This document shows positions 37,301-47,720 of a DNA stretch of 64,000 nt, piece by piece (position 1 is the stretch's first letter; each line of letters starts with the position of its first letter). Position numbers and translations under genes: made by a program. The DNA is taken from positions 14,032,001-14,096,000 of the forward strand of contig NC_072801.1 in the NCBI RefSeq assembly GCF_028583425.1, written 5' to 3'. The stretch comes from Eublepharis macularius (lineage: Eukaryota; Chordata; Lepidosauria; Squamata; Eublepharidae). The notes under the pieces were generated by a model. It was given only the letters and a program-made list of their open reading frames with translations, did no database searches and had not been told where the DNA came from.

Positions 37301-38215
37301 ACACCATCTCTGTTTCCTGCTTTCTTCACTGCCAGTTTTCTAGTTGCAGGAGGGCACTTGTTTACCCCCCTCCCCACTGAATGACAGTCAATAAGCGGCA
37401 AGCCCTCTGATGGTCCCAAAGAATGGGTGATGCAAATCTGGTACACTAGATTTGCACGGAGCCGTTTGGGTTGGGTTAGGTTCGTGCAAACTTCAGAGCA
37501 CCACAGAACTCTTCAGCAGACCTCTGAGGCTAGCCTGTCCCCTGCTGCTAAATAAGGCTGGTTGGCTTTGCCATTCCTACCTGCCACTATGACCTTGCAT
37601 CTGGGGGCATGATGGGAGGGGAGGAATGGCACTAGTCCCTGGCTTCCCCTTCACCCCCCTCTCCCCATTGTGGGCTCCGTGTCATTCCTTCTTCTGAATT
37701 ATTTAGCATGGCTCCGTTTGAAATGCATCTCCCCAGCTGAGCTCCGCCCCTGCTAATGGGAAAAATCAATCTTTTGCTAATTTATGGGGGCCGGGAGGCT
37801 CTTGAATGCAGCTTGCGGAGAACATTTGGCTGGACCATATGATCTTCTGGGACACTGACGTGACATTGCTGCTCCAGAAAGGAGCCCGAGGAGACCTGGG
37901 GAGAAGAGCAGATTGGTACCGAAACCAGTTCATTGGTGTGATGTTTGTTCCTCCCCCCTGAAAAAAGCCAAGGAGCCACTACTGCACTGTGTTCCCCGTC
38001 CTGTCCCCCATGAACAATTCCACCTCTAGCCTTCCTTTCACAAAAAGGAATGCCTCCCAAAAGCAGGCACTGACTTTTCTACAACATCCCTTATGCTTGC
38101 GTAGAAAAAATGATGCTCAGTCTACTACTGCCTGACAGTTGTCTCATTCTCTCCCTTCTTCATCCATCAAAAAAGCATTTTTTCCCTTCCCTCATCACAT
38201 GTTCCACTGAATAAT
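34351..38215. other. Intergenic
   Basis: It contains MITE copy 8 and a GT/GA-rich patch at 36,285-36,335. Nothing else is recognised; 36,380-37,790 is repeat-poor. Confidence 0.45.
36023..36279 (-). mobile_element. hAT-like palindromic MITE, copy 8 (short form)
   Basis: This 257-bp copy has a perfect 8-bp duplication ATTTGCTC (36,015-36,022; 36,280-36,287). Both arms carry the private variant CACACGGC / GCCGTGTG where other copies have CACATGGC. Confidence 0.93.
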
Positions 38216-38227
38216 TTGTTTTTTGTT

Positions 38228-38470
38228 AGATTCGATTCCAGTAGCATCTTAAAGACCAACTAGATTTCTAGAGTAGTGCCTTTCGAGAGTCAAAACTTCC
38301 TTTGTCAGATAAGAGGAGTGGCTGTATCCTCGTATGCACTTCACATATCTGATTAAGGGAGCTCGGACTCTCAAAAGCTCATACTCTAGAAATCTAGTTG
38401 ATCTTTAAAGAGCCACTGGACCCAAATCTTGCTCTTCTACTACAGACCAACACATCTACCCTCCTGAAAC
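38228..38470. mobile_element. Penelope-derived palindromic element (243 bp)
   Basis: A 12-bp direct repeat with one mismatch (TTGTTTTTTGTT, 38,216-38,227; TTGATTTTTGTT, 38,471-38,482) flanks a diverged palindrome. The left arm has TTCCAGTAGCATCTTAAAG and the right arm returns CTTTAAAGAGCCACTGGA, then CTTCTACTACAGACCAACAC as in the full element's end. The hammerhead-like core is degenerate here. Confidence 0.65.
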
Positions 38471-38534
38471 TTGATTTTTGTTCATCTCCCTTGGCTGTGT
38501 TGGTTTCCAATTTTCTATAAGTTAGGGATATACC

Positions 38535-38785
38535 CAGGGCTTTTTTTCTGGGAAAAGAGGTGGTGGAACTCAAGTGGGTTGCCCTCAGAGAAAATGGTCA
38601 CATGGCTGGTGGCCCCGCCCCCTGATCTCCAGACAGAGGGGAGTTGAGATGGCCCTCCGCGCCGCTGAGCGGCGCGGAGGGCCATCTCAACTCCCCTCTG
38701 TCTGGAGATCAGGGGGCGGGGCCACCAGCCATGTGACCATTTTCAAGAGGTTCCGGAACTCCGTCCCCCCTGAAAAAAAGCCCTG
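38535..38785 (+). mobile_element. hAT-like palindromic MITE, copy 9 (near-perfect hairpin)
   Basis: This 251-bp copy has a perfect 8-bp duplication GATATACC (38,527-38,534; 38,786-38,793). The arms run from GGTCACATGG to the centre GCGCCGCTGAGCGGCGC with almost no mismatch, including a private GAGATGGCC / GGCCATCTC. It should fold into a very stable hairpin. Confidence 0.94.
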
Positions 38786-38793
38786 GATATACC

Positions 38794-40971
38794 AGATTAT
38801 AAACCAGAGAACCACAATGATTCTTTTAGAATCCAACAACATCTATAAGAGAAAGGAGCTACGCCATCTCATTCCACCTGCTGAGGACTGTTGACTTTAG
38901 GAGCCCTGATGCCTGGGGCCAAGGCAAAGAGGCCAGATTCTTCAGGCCCTTCACATCTATGCTGAAACCCCAGAGGGAGCCTTTGAGGCACCTGCCACCA
39001 CGGGAAAATCACATTCAGTACCTTTCAGTTCAGGCTGAAAGAGAGCCATGGGCCAAGGTCACCCAGAAAGCTTCTGCAGCAGCATGGGATTCGAACGTGG
39101 GTTTCCCTGATCTAAGTCTGACACCTTAACCACTCCCCTGTACTGGCTGTCTTGAGCTAAACACAGAAGCTGGTATAGCATGAAGACAGAAAACAGTTAA
39201 ATCTCATTTCAGATTGGATTCTCAAGTGGCTTTCATCAAGCCGTTTTGACTCAGCCTCAACCTGTCCATCCGCAATATGGGGCTAATAGTACCCGTTTGC
39301 TTTGCAGGGATGTTAATTTCTGCAAAATGGTCCAAATGCTTGAAAGGTGCCCCATAGAAGTACGAGGGACGATCACGAGGAGGCTCTGATTCCACTCGAT
39401 GAAGCCCAGCTTTCCTGAGTCGTCTTGGCCGGCCGAAAGAGACAGTCGTTCTCGGATTGCTCTTGGCCCTGGCGTTCTTGTTCAACCACTTAGGCCAATT
39501 TCTCTGTAGACAGCGGAACCCTCCCGTGCTCTATAAGATCATCCCCATTAGCACAGAGGCCTTTCAAGGCCTTGATGTTCTCGGCTGATATTGAAATCCT
39601 CCAGAGCGCATACAACAAAAATGAACTCTCCAGAGCGGAGAAATTGCCTTTCCCTGAAGCTCGGAACGGGTTCCAAAAAACAATCGACAAGGCCTGAGTG
39701 ACTCCACTGGTCTCCTGTAATGGGCAGTATTAATGCTGAGGATCGGAAGGCCTTCCTTCCAAAGTGTCCGCTTAGATCTCGGGGGATTTTGAATGGCCTC
39801 TGCAAGATTATGACGGAGTTATCAATGGTACCGCTGTCAGCGGAGTTACCTCCTGAGTCCTTTGCAGGGCCTGTGCTTAGAAGGCACATCACTTTCTTCA
39901 GATAGCACTGCAGATCTTCCCTGGATGAGCCCAGCATGTTAGTGGAATGGCTACAACCTGGTTGTCAACTGAATAGAGAACATGAAATCCAGTCTGCTCC
40001 TGTGCTTATCGCCTTCGTTTATGCCAATGGCCTGGTGAAGCTTTTTGCGGATGGCTATCAACAGCATTGCCCTCTAGCTGTCTGCAGATCCAGTTTTGGT
40101 TAAAAACATGCAGGAAAAGATGTTACAATTCAAAGTGTCATTTGATGGGGGCAAGGGGGACAGGCCGAGTAAACTCCCAGTGCTAGGAAGGGAACAAGGG
40201 TCTCTGCTGTCAAACAGAACCCCCAGAGAGGCAAGGGCCCCTGCGACTGCCCCAAGAAGTTCCAGAAAGCGAAGAATGGCTGGCTCCAAAGCCCCATGTA
40301 CTTCCCCATCCCTTCCCCAGATTATTTCAGATTCATAGGCATAGATTGAGTCACTCTTCCAAAACCTGTAGCAGTTCTGGGAAAACAGAGTGCCGTGGTA
40401 ATCTGCTGCCAGGTGCCCCAAGAAAGAGACCTTTCCTTGCTTCCCTCTTGGTTCGTTCCTGCTAGCTTTTCTCCCTCCTGGCCCCCACCCTCTCTTGCTA
40501 CAGTTTAAATAAAAGACAGAACTCAATAAAAACCCATTAGCTTGATCACAGTCTTGAAGAAATCACAAGGTTTTAATACCCAGGTGGCTGGTTTTTGCAT
40601 AGCTGCTGGCTCCCCGTCAGGATATTTCCTGCACCGTCACTGGAAACATATGAGATTTCAGTACTGCGTTTGGGCCACCTGCCCATCACACCTTTGCCAC
40701 CCAAGTGTCATCACTGTCCAGGGAGCTTTATTGAACCTCCCAGGGTGGGGATCTCAACAGAAATTTCAGCATTGGTTTTATGGAGTTGAGGCTTTAGTAT
40801 AAAAAAAAAGAAACAGGAAGGGGACAATGGCTGTGGATAAGAACATCCTTGCTGGAGTAGACCTAGGGTCTGCTGAATTTAGCATTCTGTTTGCAAGAAT
40901 AACCCACAAGCAGAACCCAAAGACACCAGTCCTTCCCCTGTCATGTCCTGGTGTTTCCTCTGAGTAACTTA
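38794..40971. other. Repeat-poor intergenic stretch
   Basis: Except for a SINE fragment at 39,030-39,155 this is unique sequence. The part from 39,220 to 40,060 is free of recognisable repeats and has balanced composition, which would suit conserved noncoding DNA. I see no exon with credible splice sites. Confidence 0.4.
39030..39155 (-). repeat. tRNA-derived SINE fragment, reverse
   Basis: GGCCAAGGTCACCCAGAAAG, the complementary B box GGGATTCGAACG, and AACCACTCCCCTGTACTGGC form the reversed head of a SINE. Confidence 0.65.
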
Positions 40972-41442
40972 GGGCCAAACTACACGAGACACCCAACATG
41001 TGTCGGGTTCTTGCAAGTTTACCTGGGTAGTGTAATCGGCAGCAGGACGAGAGGGAGTCAGCGAGGGGAGCCAGAAGTTGCCAAGTGGCTAGCAGTGGCA
41101 GAAGCTTGTAGAGTTTAATGAATACATAAGGTTCAGTATACAAAAAAAGAAAAAAAGTTTAAGTGGCTAGCAGTGGCAGAAGGGGCTGCTGAGGCTCTTG
41201 CCGCCGTCACTGCCACCAGACTCAACCATCCCTTTTCCCAGGGAGGGGAAAGAGTCTCCTTCCCCTCTATGAGAAACGGGATGGTTGAGTCTAGCAGTGG
41301 CAGCAGCTCCTTCTGCCTCTGTTAGCCACCTGGCAGCTTCAGGCTCCCCTCACTGACTCCCTCCCGTCCTGCTGCTGACTACACTACCCAGGTAAACTTG
41401 CAAGAACCTGACACGTGTTGAGCGTCTCGTGTAGTTTAGCCC
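40972..41442. mobile_element. PIF/Harbinger-like MITE, copy C, with an internal insertion
   Basis: Terminus GGGCCAAACTACACGAGAC is mirrored by GTCTCGTGTAGTTTAGCCC, flanked by TTA / TCA. The interior differs from copies A and B, with arms around CAAGTTTACCTGGGTAGTGT. A 22-bp direct repeat (41,083-41,104 and 41,161-41,182) surrounds 56 bp of foreign sequence. Confidence 0.72.
41105..41160 (+). mobile_element. 56-bp retroposed insert within MITE copy C
   Basis: The insert ends in an A-rich tail (CAAAAAAAGAAAAAAAG) and is flanked by an exact 22-bp duplication of the MITE sequence. Its body includes GGTTCAGTATACAA, which resembles the LINE-like sequence near 60,610. I read it as an extremely 5'-truncated LINE or other retroposed transcript. 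Confidence 0.5.
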
Positions 41443-42447
41443 TCAGTTCCACCTTAGGTTCCTTCAGCAAGCATGCTGCTTAGGTGGTCTTAGAAGAAGG
41501 CATTGGCCATCAGGAATCTCCACCCTGCCACCCTGCCCTGAAAACCCTGCCACCTCACGTCTCCTCAAAAGTATGAGGGACAGAGAGGCCCAAAGAGCAA
41601 GGGGAGAGAGTTCAAATTCTAGAGCTGGAGGCCTAAATTGGGTATTGCTTCAGTAAAATAACGAGCAAGAGCTCTTCCCAGGCAATGCACCTGAAACATT
41701 TGCCAGTAAAATGTTGTTCTGCACCAGAAGACCACATTTAACCCATTTCCAAAACAATACCCAGTCCTTTGATTTAACAGCATGCTCAGAAACAAAAGCA
41801 GAAGTGCCTTTGATGACGGGACTTCTTATAATTCAATCAGTTTTTATAAATCCCTCTTCAGTCATATGGGCTCTTTAATTTCCAAGACAATTAGCCCCTT
41901 TGATCATCGTGCACCTTCTGTCTTAACCCTATTCTTAGGGTCTTGATGCTTGCGATCAAACCAGGCAGCATTGCTCAGGTTTTCTTGATGAGATTTGCAT
42001 GGAACTGTCAAAAATGTTTTGAGGATCACCTATTTTCCAATGGCAGACAGCTAATCTCAAACAGAAAGTAACCAAGTCAAATACAGAGGTAGAATCACTT
42101 CTGTCTTTTTAATAATATTGAGTCCTGAAGGTAACTCAGTTGCACAATATTGCAGTACTTCAAGGCCCTGAGTTCCAGTTCATGTCTCTAAAGCCCTGTG
42201 TTTGAGACCACCTGGGACCAATGGACCCCCCCCCCCCCCGCCCTGCCCAGTAACCGCTTGGATTGCATGCTGCTTCAGGGGCACCTGTTTCCTCCAGCTA
42301 TCTCTTTGCCTAGTGACCAATGGGTGAAATGACGGCTGCAATCCTAAAGGCACTTATCTGGGAGTAAGGCCTGTGAATAACATGGGACTTGCTTCTGAGT
42401 AGGCCTGTTTAGGCTATAAAATTAATTCAAGCAACTACAGAGTACCA

Positions 42448-42705
42448 ATGAGAGCCAGTTTGGTGTAGTGGTTAAGAGCGCGGGACTCTAATCTGGAGAG
42501 CCGGGTTTGATTCCCCACTCCTCCAGTTGAAGCCAGTTGGGTGACTTTGGGTCAGTCACAGCTTCTAGGAACTCTCTCAGCCCCACCCACCTCACAGGGT
42601 GTTTTTGTTGTGGGAATAATAATGATATACTTTGTAAACCACTCTGAGCGGGCATTAAGTTGTCCTGAAGGACGGTATATAAATCAGTTGTTGTTGTTGT
42701 TATAT
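42448..42705 (+). repeat. tRNA-derived SINE, GAGCCAGTTTGG family, full length
   Basis: The head GAGAGCCAGTTTGGTGTAGT carries an A-box-like segment, and GGGTTTGATTCCCC is the B box. The body GGGTCAGTCACAGCTTCTAG and CCCACCTCACAGGGTG is followed by TGTCCTGAAGGACGGTATAT. It ends in GTTGTTGTT repeats 59 bp before the Penelope-like element. Confidence 0.85.
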
Positions 42706-42818
42706 TAAATGATACCTCCCATCTTCTGCTTTGAGCCCCCCAAGAAAGACAGTACCAGGAAGATCAAAAAGAGTCCAGTAGCACCTTTAAGACTAACCAA
42801 TTTTATTGTAGCATAAGC

Positions 42819-42845
42819 TTTCGAGAATCAAGTTCTCTTCATCAG
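42819..42845 (-). ncRNA. Hammerhead-like RNA motif in the 3' terminal repeat of the Penelope-like element
   Basis: On the element's sense strand the order is CTGATGA, one extra A, GAGAA, loop, TTCTC, GAAA. This is the conserved core of a hammerhead ribozyme (CUGANGA, helix II, GAAA), and Penelope-like elements are known to carry hammerheads in their terminal repeats. Two features argue against full activity: the unpaired A before helix II, and no obvious helix I partner within this copy. I class it as hammerhead-like, with self-cleavage unproven. Confidence 0.4.
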
Positions 42846-43214
42846 ATGCCTGATCAAAACTGGGCAGATACAGAAGAGGAGGGGAGAAGAGAGAGAGAGA
42901 GGAAAGAACATATATCACAAAGAGACAGAATGCAATTAGCGTGGAGGCAATCAAAACATTCCTTTGCTTGGAAATGTAAACATCTCCTTTTGGTGTGCAG
43001 TCAGTTTGCCGTATTAGTTTGTAGCAGTGAAGGTATCCAATTCCTATGTAGTATAAGCCTTCGATAACCACAGCTCTCCCTGCCAGCTGCATCTGACAAA
43101 GAGAACTGTGGTCCCCGAAAGCCCACACGCACTCAGGCTGAGATAATTGACAAACAAAGCCCACACCAGGCATCACTGGGCTCCCCCAGATCACGCCTCT
43201 GTAAAGAGAATCTG

Positions 43215-44675
43215 TTACCTGTGATAATGTGATAACCATTCATAGTCTCTATTCAGTCCCAGCTTGACAGAGTCAAATTTGCATATGAATTCCAATTCAG
43301 CAGCCTCCCGTTGGATTTTGTTTTTGAAAGGTTTCTGTTGAACCACAGTGACCTTTAAGTCTTTGGTGGAATGTCCTGGTAGATTGAAGTGTTCTCCCAC
43401 TGGTTTTTGGACATTTCCATTTCTAATGTCAGATTTGTGTCCATTTATTCTTTTGCGTAACGGTTGGCTGGTTTGTCCAATGTACAGAGCAGAAGGACAT
43501 TGTTGGCACATGAGGGCATATATCAGATTGGAGGATGAGCAGCTGTAAGAGCCAGAGACAGTGTAGTTGATGCCATTGGGTCCTGTAATTGTATTCCCTG
43601 GGTAGATATAGGGGCAGAGCTGGCATCTGGGTCTGTTGCAGGGCCTGGTACCTGTGCTGGTGACTCTGCTGGCCGATTCATGATTGTGAGTGAGAAGTCG
43701 TTTAAGATTGGGGAGCTGTCTGTAGGCAAGGAAAGGTCTTCCACCCAGGACTTCTGAGAGAGAGGTATCATTTTCCAGGATGGGTTGTAGCTCACTGATG
43801 ATACGTTGGATGGGTTTGAGCTGGGAACTATAGGTGACAACCAGTGGTGTTCTGTTGTTAGTTCCTTTAGGTTTGTCCTGGAGCAGACTGTTTCTGGGTA
43901 CTAGTCTGGCCCTGTTGATTTGTTTCTTCACTTCATTTGGTGGGTACTGTAGTCTCAAAAATGCTTGTTGTAAATCTCTTAAGTGTGAGTCTCGGTCGAG
44001 AGCATTGGAGCAGATACGGTTGTAACGTAAGGCTTGGCTGTAGACAATAGACCGAGTGGTATGTTTAGGGTGGAAGCTGGAGGCATGTAGATATGAGTAT
44101 CGGTCTGTTGGTTTCCGGTATAGGGTGGTATTTATTTGTCCATTATGTAGTTGTACAGTGGTGTCCAGGAAGTGTACCTGTTGTGTAGAGTGGTCCAGGC
44201 TTAGGTTGATAGTAGGGTGAAAGTTATTGAAGTCCTGATGAAATCTCTCAAGGGCTTCCTTCCCATGGGTCCAAATGATGAAGATGTCATCCAGGAATCT
44301 TAAGTATAGTAGTGGTTCCAGTGGATGGGAGCTGAGGAAGCGTTGCTCTAAGTCCGCCATGAATATGTTAGCATATTGTGGTGCCATGCGTGTGCCCATG
44401 GCTGTGCCATTAACCTGTAGATATAAGTTGTCACCAAATTCGAAGTAATTGTGAGTGAGTACGAAGTGACAAAGTTCAGTGGCGAGGTTTGCTGTGGTTT
44501 TGTCCGGGATAATATTCCGTATGGCTTGCAATCCATCTGCATGTGGGATATTGGTGTACAAGGCCTCCACATCCATGGTTGCTAGGATGGTGTCATCTGG
44601 TAGGTTGTCAATGGACTGTATTTTCCTGAGGAAGTCAGTGGTGTCCCGTAAGTAGCTGCGTGTTTTGATCAGGCA
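43215..44675 (-). pseudogene. Penelope-like reverse transcriptase / GIY-YIG endonuclease, N-terminally truncated
   Basis: The frame is open from the junction with the inverted repeat at about 44,675 to the stop at 43,215; the first ATG, at 44,576, gives 453 residues. Counting from that ATG: motif A MDVEALYTNIP (1-11) with the catalytic Asp at 2; motif B GTAMGTRMAPQYANIFM (57-73); motif C YLRFLDDIF (91-99) with the Asp pair at 96-97; a linker with Cys 313, 318 and 321; and a GIY-YIG nuclease with LIYALMC (351-357) and LYIGQT (364-369), followed by the basic RKRINGHKSD. Thirty-three upstream residues (for example SYLRDTTDFLRKIQSIDNLP) also match the family. The fingers region before them is absent, so I call it a truncated copy, although the remaining frame has no stop. 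Confidence 0.92.
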
Positions 44676-44676
44676 T

Positions 44677-44703
44677 CTGATGAAGAGAACTTGATTCTCG
44701 AAA
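44677..44703 (+). ncRNA. Hammerhead-like RNA motif in the inverted terminal repeat
   Basis: The same CTGATGA, GAGAA/TTCTC hairpin and GAAA occur here on the + strand, because this end of the element is an inverted copy of the other. The two motifs face away from each other across the reverse transcriptase frame. Confidence 0.38.
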
Positions 44704-45265
44704 GCTTATGCTACAATAAAATTGGTTAGTCTTAAAGGTGCTACTGGACTCTTTGATTTTGCTACTACAGACTAACACGGCTAACTCCTCTGGATCTAGT
44801 ACCAGGAAGAAATGTGTTTCCCCCCCCCCACTAATGACTGTGTTGCGGGTGGGCTGGCTCTGCCAAAAGATCCAGAGGGGATAGCTTTCCCCAGATCAAA
44901 ATAATAAGTTCATTTTATAAACCAGCCTCAGGTTCTTGCAAGCCATCTAGCATAGCTGTTTGTCTTAATCATGGACACTTGGCCACGTCTGAGTCACTTG
45001 GAGCCTCCATCCTAGGTCCGGCAAGCAGACTGTATAACAGGTTTGTTATCTAGCTGCACTGTTTTGCAGTGTGTTGATTTTTCATTGGCCTCCCGACAAA
45101 TGCATCATACTTTGGCCCAGTTCAGACATAATGTGAAACCATGCTTTGTTTTAACTATGATTAGTTTGGGAAGGCAGGAGTCGGTTTGCAACTGACTGGT
45201 CAAATCCAGGGAGGGGTGGGGGGGGGATCACTGACCGTTTTTCAGATCCTGCATTTGAATATACT

Positions 45266-45465
45266 CAGGAACACATGAAGCTGCCTTACATGGAGTTAGC
45301 CTAGCAAGGTCAGTATTGCCCACTCTGACTGGCAGCTGCTCTCCACGTTCTCAGGTCGAGGTCTTTTACATCTCTTGCTTCCCGATCCTTGTAAATGGAG
45401 ATGCCAGGAATTGAACCTGGGACTTTCCACAAGCCAAGCAAATGCTCGGCCACTGAGCCAGTAGT
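45266..45465 (-). repeat. tRNA-derived SINE, GGCTCAGTGG family, full-length reverse copy
   Basis: The minus strand reads TGGCTCAGTGGCCGAGCATT, then CCCAGGTTCAATTCCTGGC, and ends AAGGCAGCTTCATGTGTTCC, the usual 3' end of this family. Confidence 0.75.
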
Positions 45466-46628
45466 TTTGGAGTGAGGTGGGGGTGAGGCAGCATGGTCAT
45501 CTCCTTGCCAATGCCAAACTGCTTTCAAAGGATGGTCAGAAATGGCATCTGTCCATCTAGCTTTGCCAAATATCAGACCAGAATGGAGCTGGGGATGCAG
45601 GCTAGGCTGCCTGGAAAGAACAATGGGAGGTCAGAAAAATGTAATGTGCTGGATTGATGGTTCTTCTTTCCCACTGATAGACTGACTTGTTTGGCCAAGT
45701 CCCTTGTCTTGAAACAGGATGTGGTTTGGCATCAAACCTCTTCTCCATCTGGGTGCTCCCTGGGGGACCAGCCCCCCCATCTCTGCTCCTTGCTCCTTGC
45801 TTTTCATGCTCCAAACTCCTGGCTCCTGCATACAGGCATGCACTCATCATCCTCTCTTTCAGGTAGCAGGCATCCTCAGACCACTAGAGCTGTCCTTCTG
45901 CATTTTTTTTAAAAAAATTCAAATTTATATTGCCCCTTTCTGTCCAACTACGACAGCTCTCAGGGCTGCTTACCATGTTCAAAATTGCTGGCCATAAACC
46001 ATTTGACAACTCAACCATCAATGTCAATAACTTGGTTTTGTGTGGCAAAAAATGTTCCGAGTGCTCCTCGAGGGCAGCTTGCTCGGTTGTCCTTGGAGGC
46101 ACCGGATCCTTGGGCGAGACCCCCCAGCTCCCCTGCTCCAGTCAACCACTTTGCAGGTGCTGCAGTTCATCTCCTGGCCACACGATGTCACCCTTTTTCT
46201 TGAAATCCTCTTGGAGGGTTTTCTGTCTGCAGTGAACCAAGTTTTTAGCAAACGTCAATTTTTCAGCCTTTGATTATGAGGACCACTGGGGACCTTTGTT
46301 CTGCCAGAGAAACATGCAATCAAAAATGTTCCTGGCAGTGTTCTATTTTATGCAATAAATACACTGTTATTCATTACGGGTTATTCTGAATTTCTGAATC
46401 AATACTCTGAATCAAGGCAGTAGCTCTTTTGTTCTGGGCACGTAGCATTTCCCGTTACAGTTACTTTGGAATAATAATTTACACAAGAGTATCACGATTT
46501 GCATACACGACACAGAGGAAAGCTACCACTTTTTAGACACATCCAGTCAGGATTCCTGTACTGCATAAATAGAAATTCAACAGGTAAATCTCTCATTCAC
46601 CTCAGCATACCTATCAAAACCAAATTAA

Positions 46629-46825
46629 GACTGGCAGTCGTATTAGTCTGTCTGTAGCAGTAGAAAAGAGCAGTAAAATTAAAATATTTTAAACAAAACA
46701 GTTGAATGAGAGACATTCAATGAGGAGCTGCTTTTGAAAGAAAAGAGCAAGAGTCCAGTAGCACCTATAAAACTAACAAAATTTGTGGTAGGGTAGGAGC
46801 TTTCGTGAGCCACAGCTCACTTCTT
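46629..46825 (-). mobile_element. Penelope-derived fragments
   Basis: Two pieces lie close together: 46,629-46,680 resembles the outer end (TATTAGTCTGTCTGTAGCAG), and 46,741-46,825 carries GAGTCCAGTAGCACCTATAA through GAGCCACAGCTCACTTCTT. Read on the minus strand the latter contains GTGAGC, TGTG, GCTCAC, GAAA, the perfect hairpin form of the hammerhead-like core, although the preceding CTGAAGA is cut off by the truncation. No clear target duplication was seen. Confidence 0.55.
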
Positions 46826-47239
46826 AAATTTTAATTTAATTATAATTCTTATAATTGTGTTTTTATCTTTGGGAATATTGACCTATAGTAAATTGTAACC
46901 AGATGTGTATATACAGAGAGGGAGTGGGTAAGCAAGAGACCCTTCGTAATGTGTTGCAATCCTTACAACAGCCCTGTGAGGTAGGTATCATTATCCCCAG
47001 GTTGCATCTGGGGAGCTGAGATCAAGGGAATGGGGCTGCTTGCCTAAGGCGAGCTAGACAGTTTGCAGAGGAGACTAGAAATCAGGAAATTTCAATTATT
47101 TTTCCACTGGTATTTGGTGGAGTGGGGATGTGGCAATTAGAGACAAGGGCAAGCGAAGGAGAGGACAGTGGCCGCCCCAGGGTCTAGGCCTCAGAAAGAA
47201 TGAAGGGGACTTGACACATCAGAACACTTCTCCACATGT

Positions 47240-47720
47240 GTGTGTGTGTGTGTGTGTGACATGCCGTCAAGCTGCCTCCCACCTATGGCTGCCCTATGAA
47301 TGACAGACCTCCAAAATGTCCTACCCTTAACAGACTTGCTCAGATCCTGCAAACTGGAGGACGTGGCAGTAGGTTAAGAGCATGACCTAAAACTGCAGTT
47401 TGACTCAATAGAGTCAAGCCATCTTGTTTTAAGTCTTTTTTTCCTGCTGCCTTCCACTTTCCCCAGCATTATTGATTTTTCCAGAGAGTCTTGTCTTCTC
47501 ATGATGTGACCAAAGTACAATGGCCTCAGTTTTGTCATTTTAGCTTCTACGGAGAATTCAAGCTTGAACCCACTTATTTGTCTTTTTGGCCGTCCATGGT
47601 AGCCGCAAAACCCTCCCCCAGCACATTTCAAATGAATCAGTTTTCTTCATGTCAGCTTTCTTCACCGTCCCACTTTCTCTGATAGCCTTCTGAAATCCCC
47701 CTGCAGGTAGAAAGCCTGCC
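47240..47720 (-). pseudogene. BovB (RTE) LINE 3' end
   Basis: Minus-strand translation, with one frame change near 47,560-47,620, gives the BovB C-terminal block: FEMCWGRVLRLPWTAKKTNK, then KLRPLYFGHIMRRQDSLEKS, then TRWLDSIE. Downstream on that strand come remnants of the RTE tail (GCAGCTTGACGGCATG) and a CA microsatellite at 47,241-47,258, a common BovB terminus. BovB is widespread in squamates and known for horizontal transfer between vertebrates. Confidence 0.8.

Larger units (their letters stand above)
42764..44797 (-). mobile_element. Penelope-like retroelement, 5'-truncated, with inverted terminal repeats
   Basis: The element is bounded by a perfect 13-bp direct repeat AGTACCAGGAAGA (42,751-42,763 and 44,798-44,810), a target duplication from a single insertion. 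The coding strand is minus. Its ends carry the same sequence in opposite orientation: the block beginning GAGTCCAGTAGCACC at 42,771 is repeated inverted, ending near 44,740. Such inverted partial terminal copies are typical of Penelope-like elements. Inside is a long open frame for a reverse transcriptase plus GIY-YIG endonuclease. The intact frame and perfect target duplication suggest a recent insertion. The N-terminal part of the reverse transcriptase is missing, so this copy is probably not autonomous. Confidence 0.93.

Noticed and set aside
38574..38894. Recurring protein-like string LISRQRGVEIAL in several frames across the window
   Set aside because: It is a translation of the hAT-like MITE palindrome, repeated wherever the MITE occurs, and is not a protein family.
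42448..42530. Possible tRNA gene
   Set aside because: Only A- and B-box-like segments remain and no cloverleaf closes; it is the head of a SINE family present many times.
47241..47258. TG/CA microsatellite as an independent feature
   Set aside because: It is the terminal simple repeat of the BovB LINE fragment.
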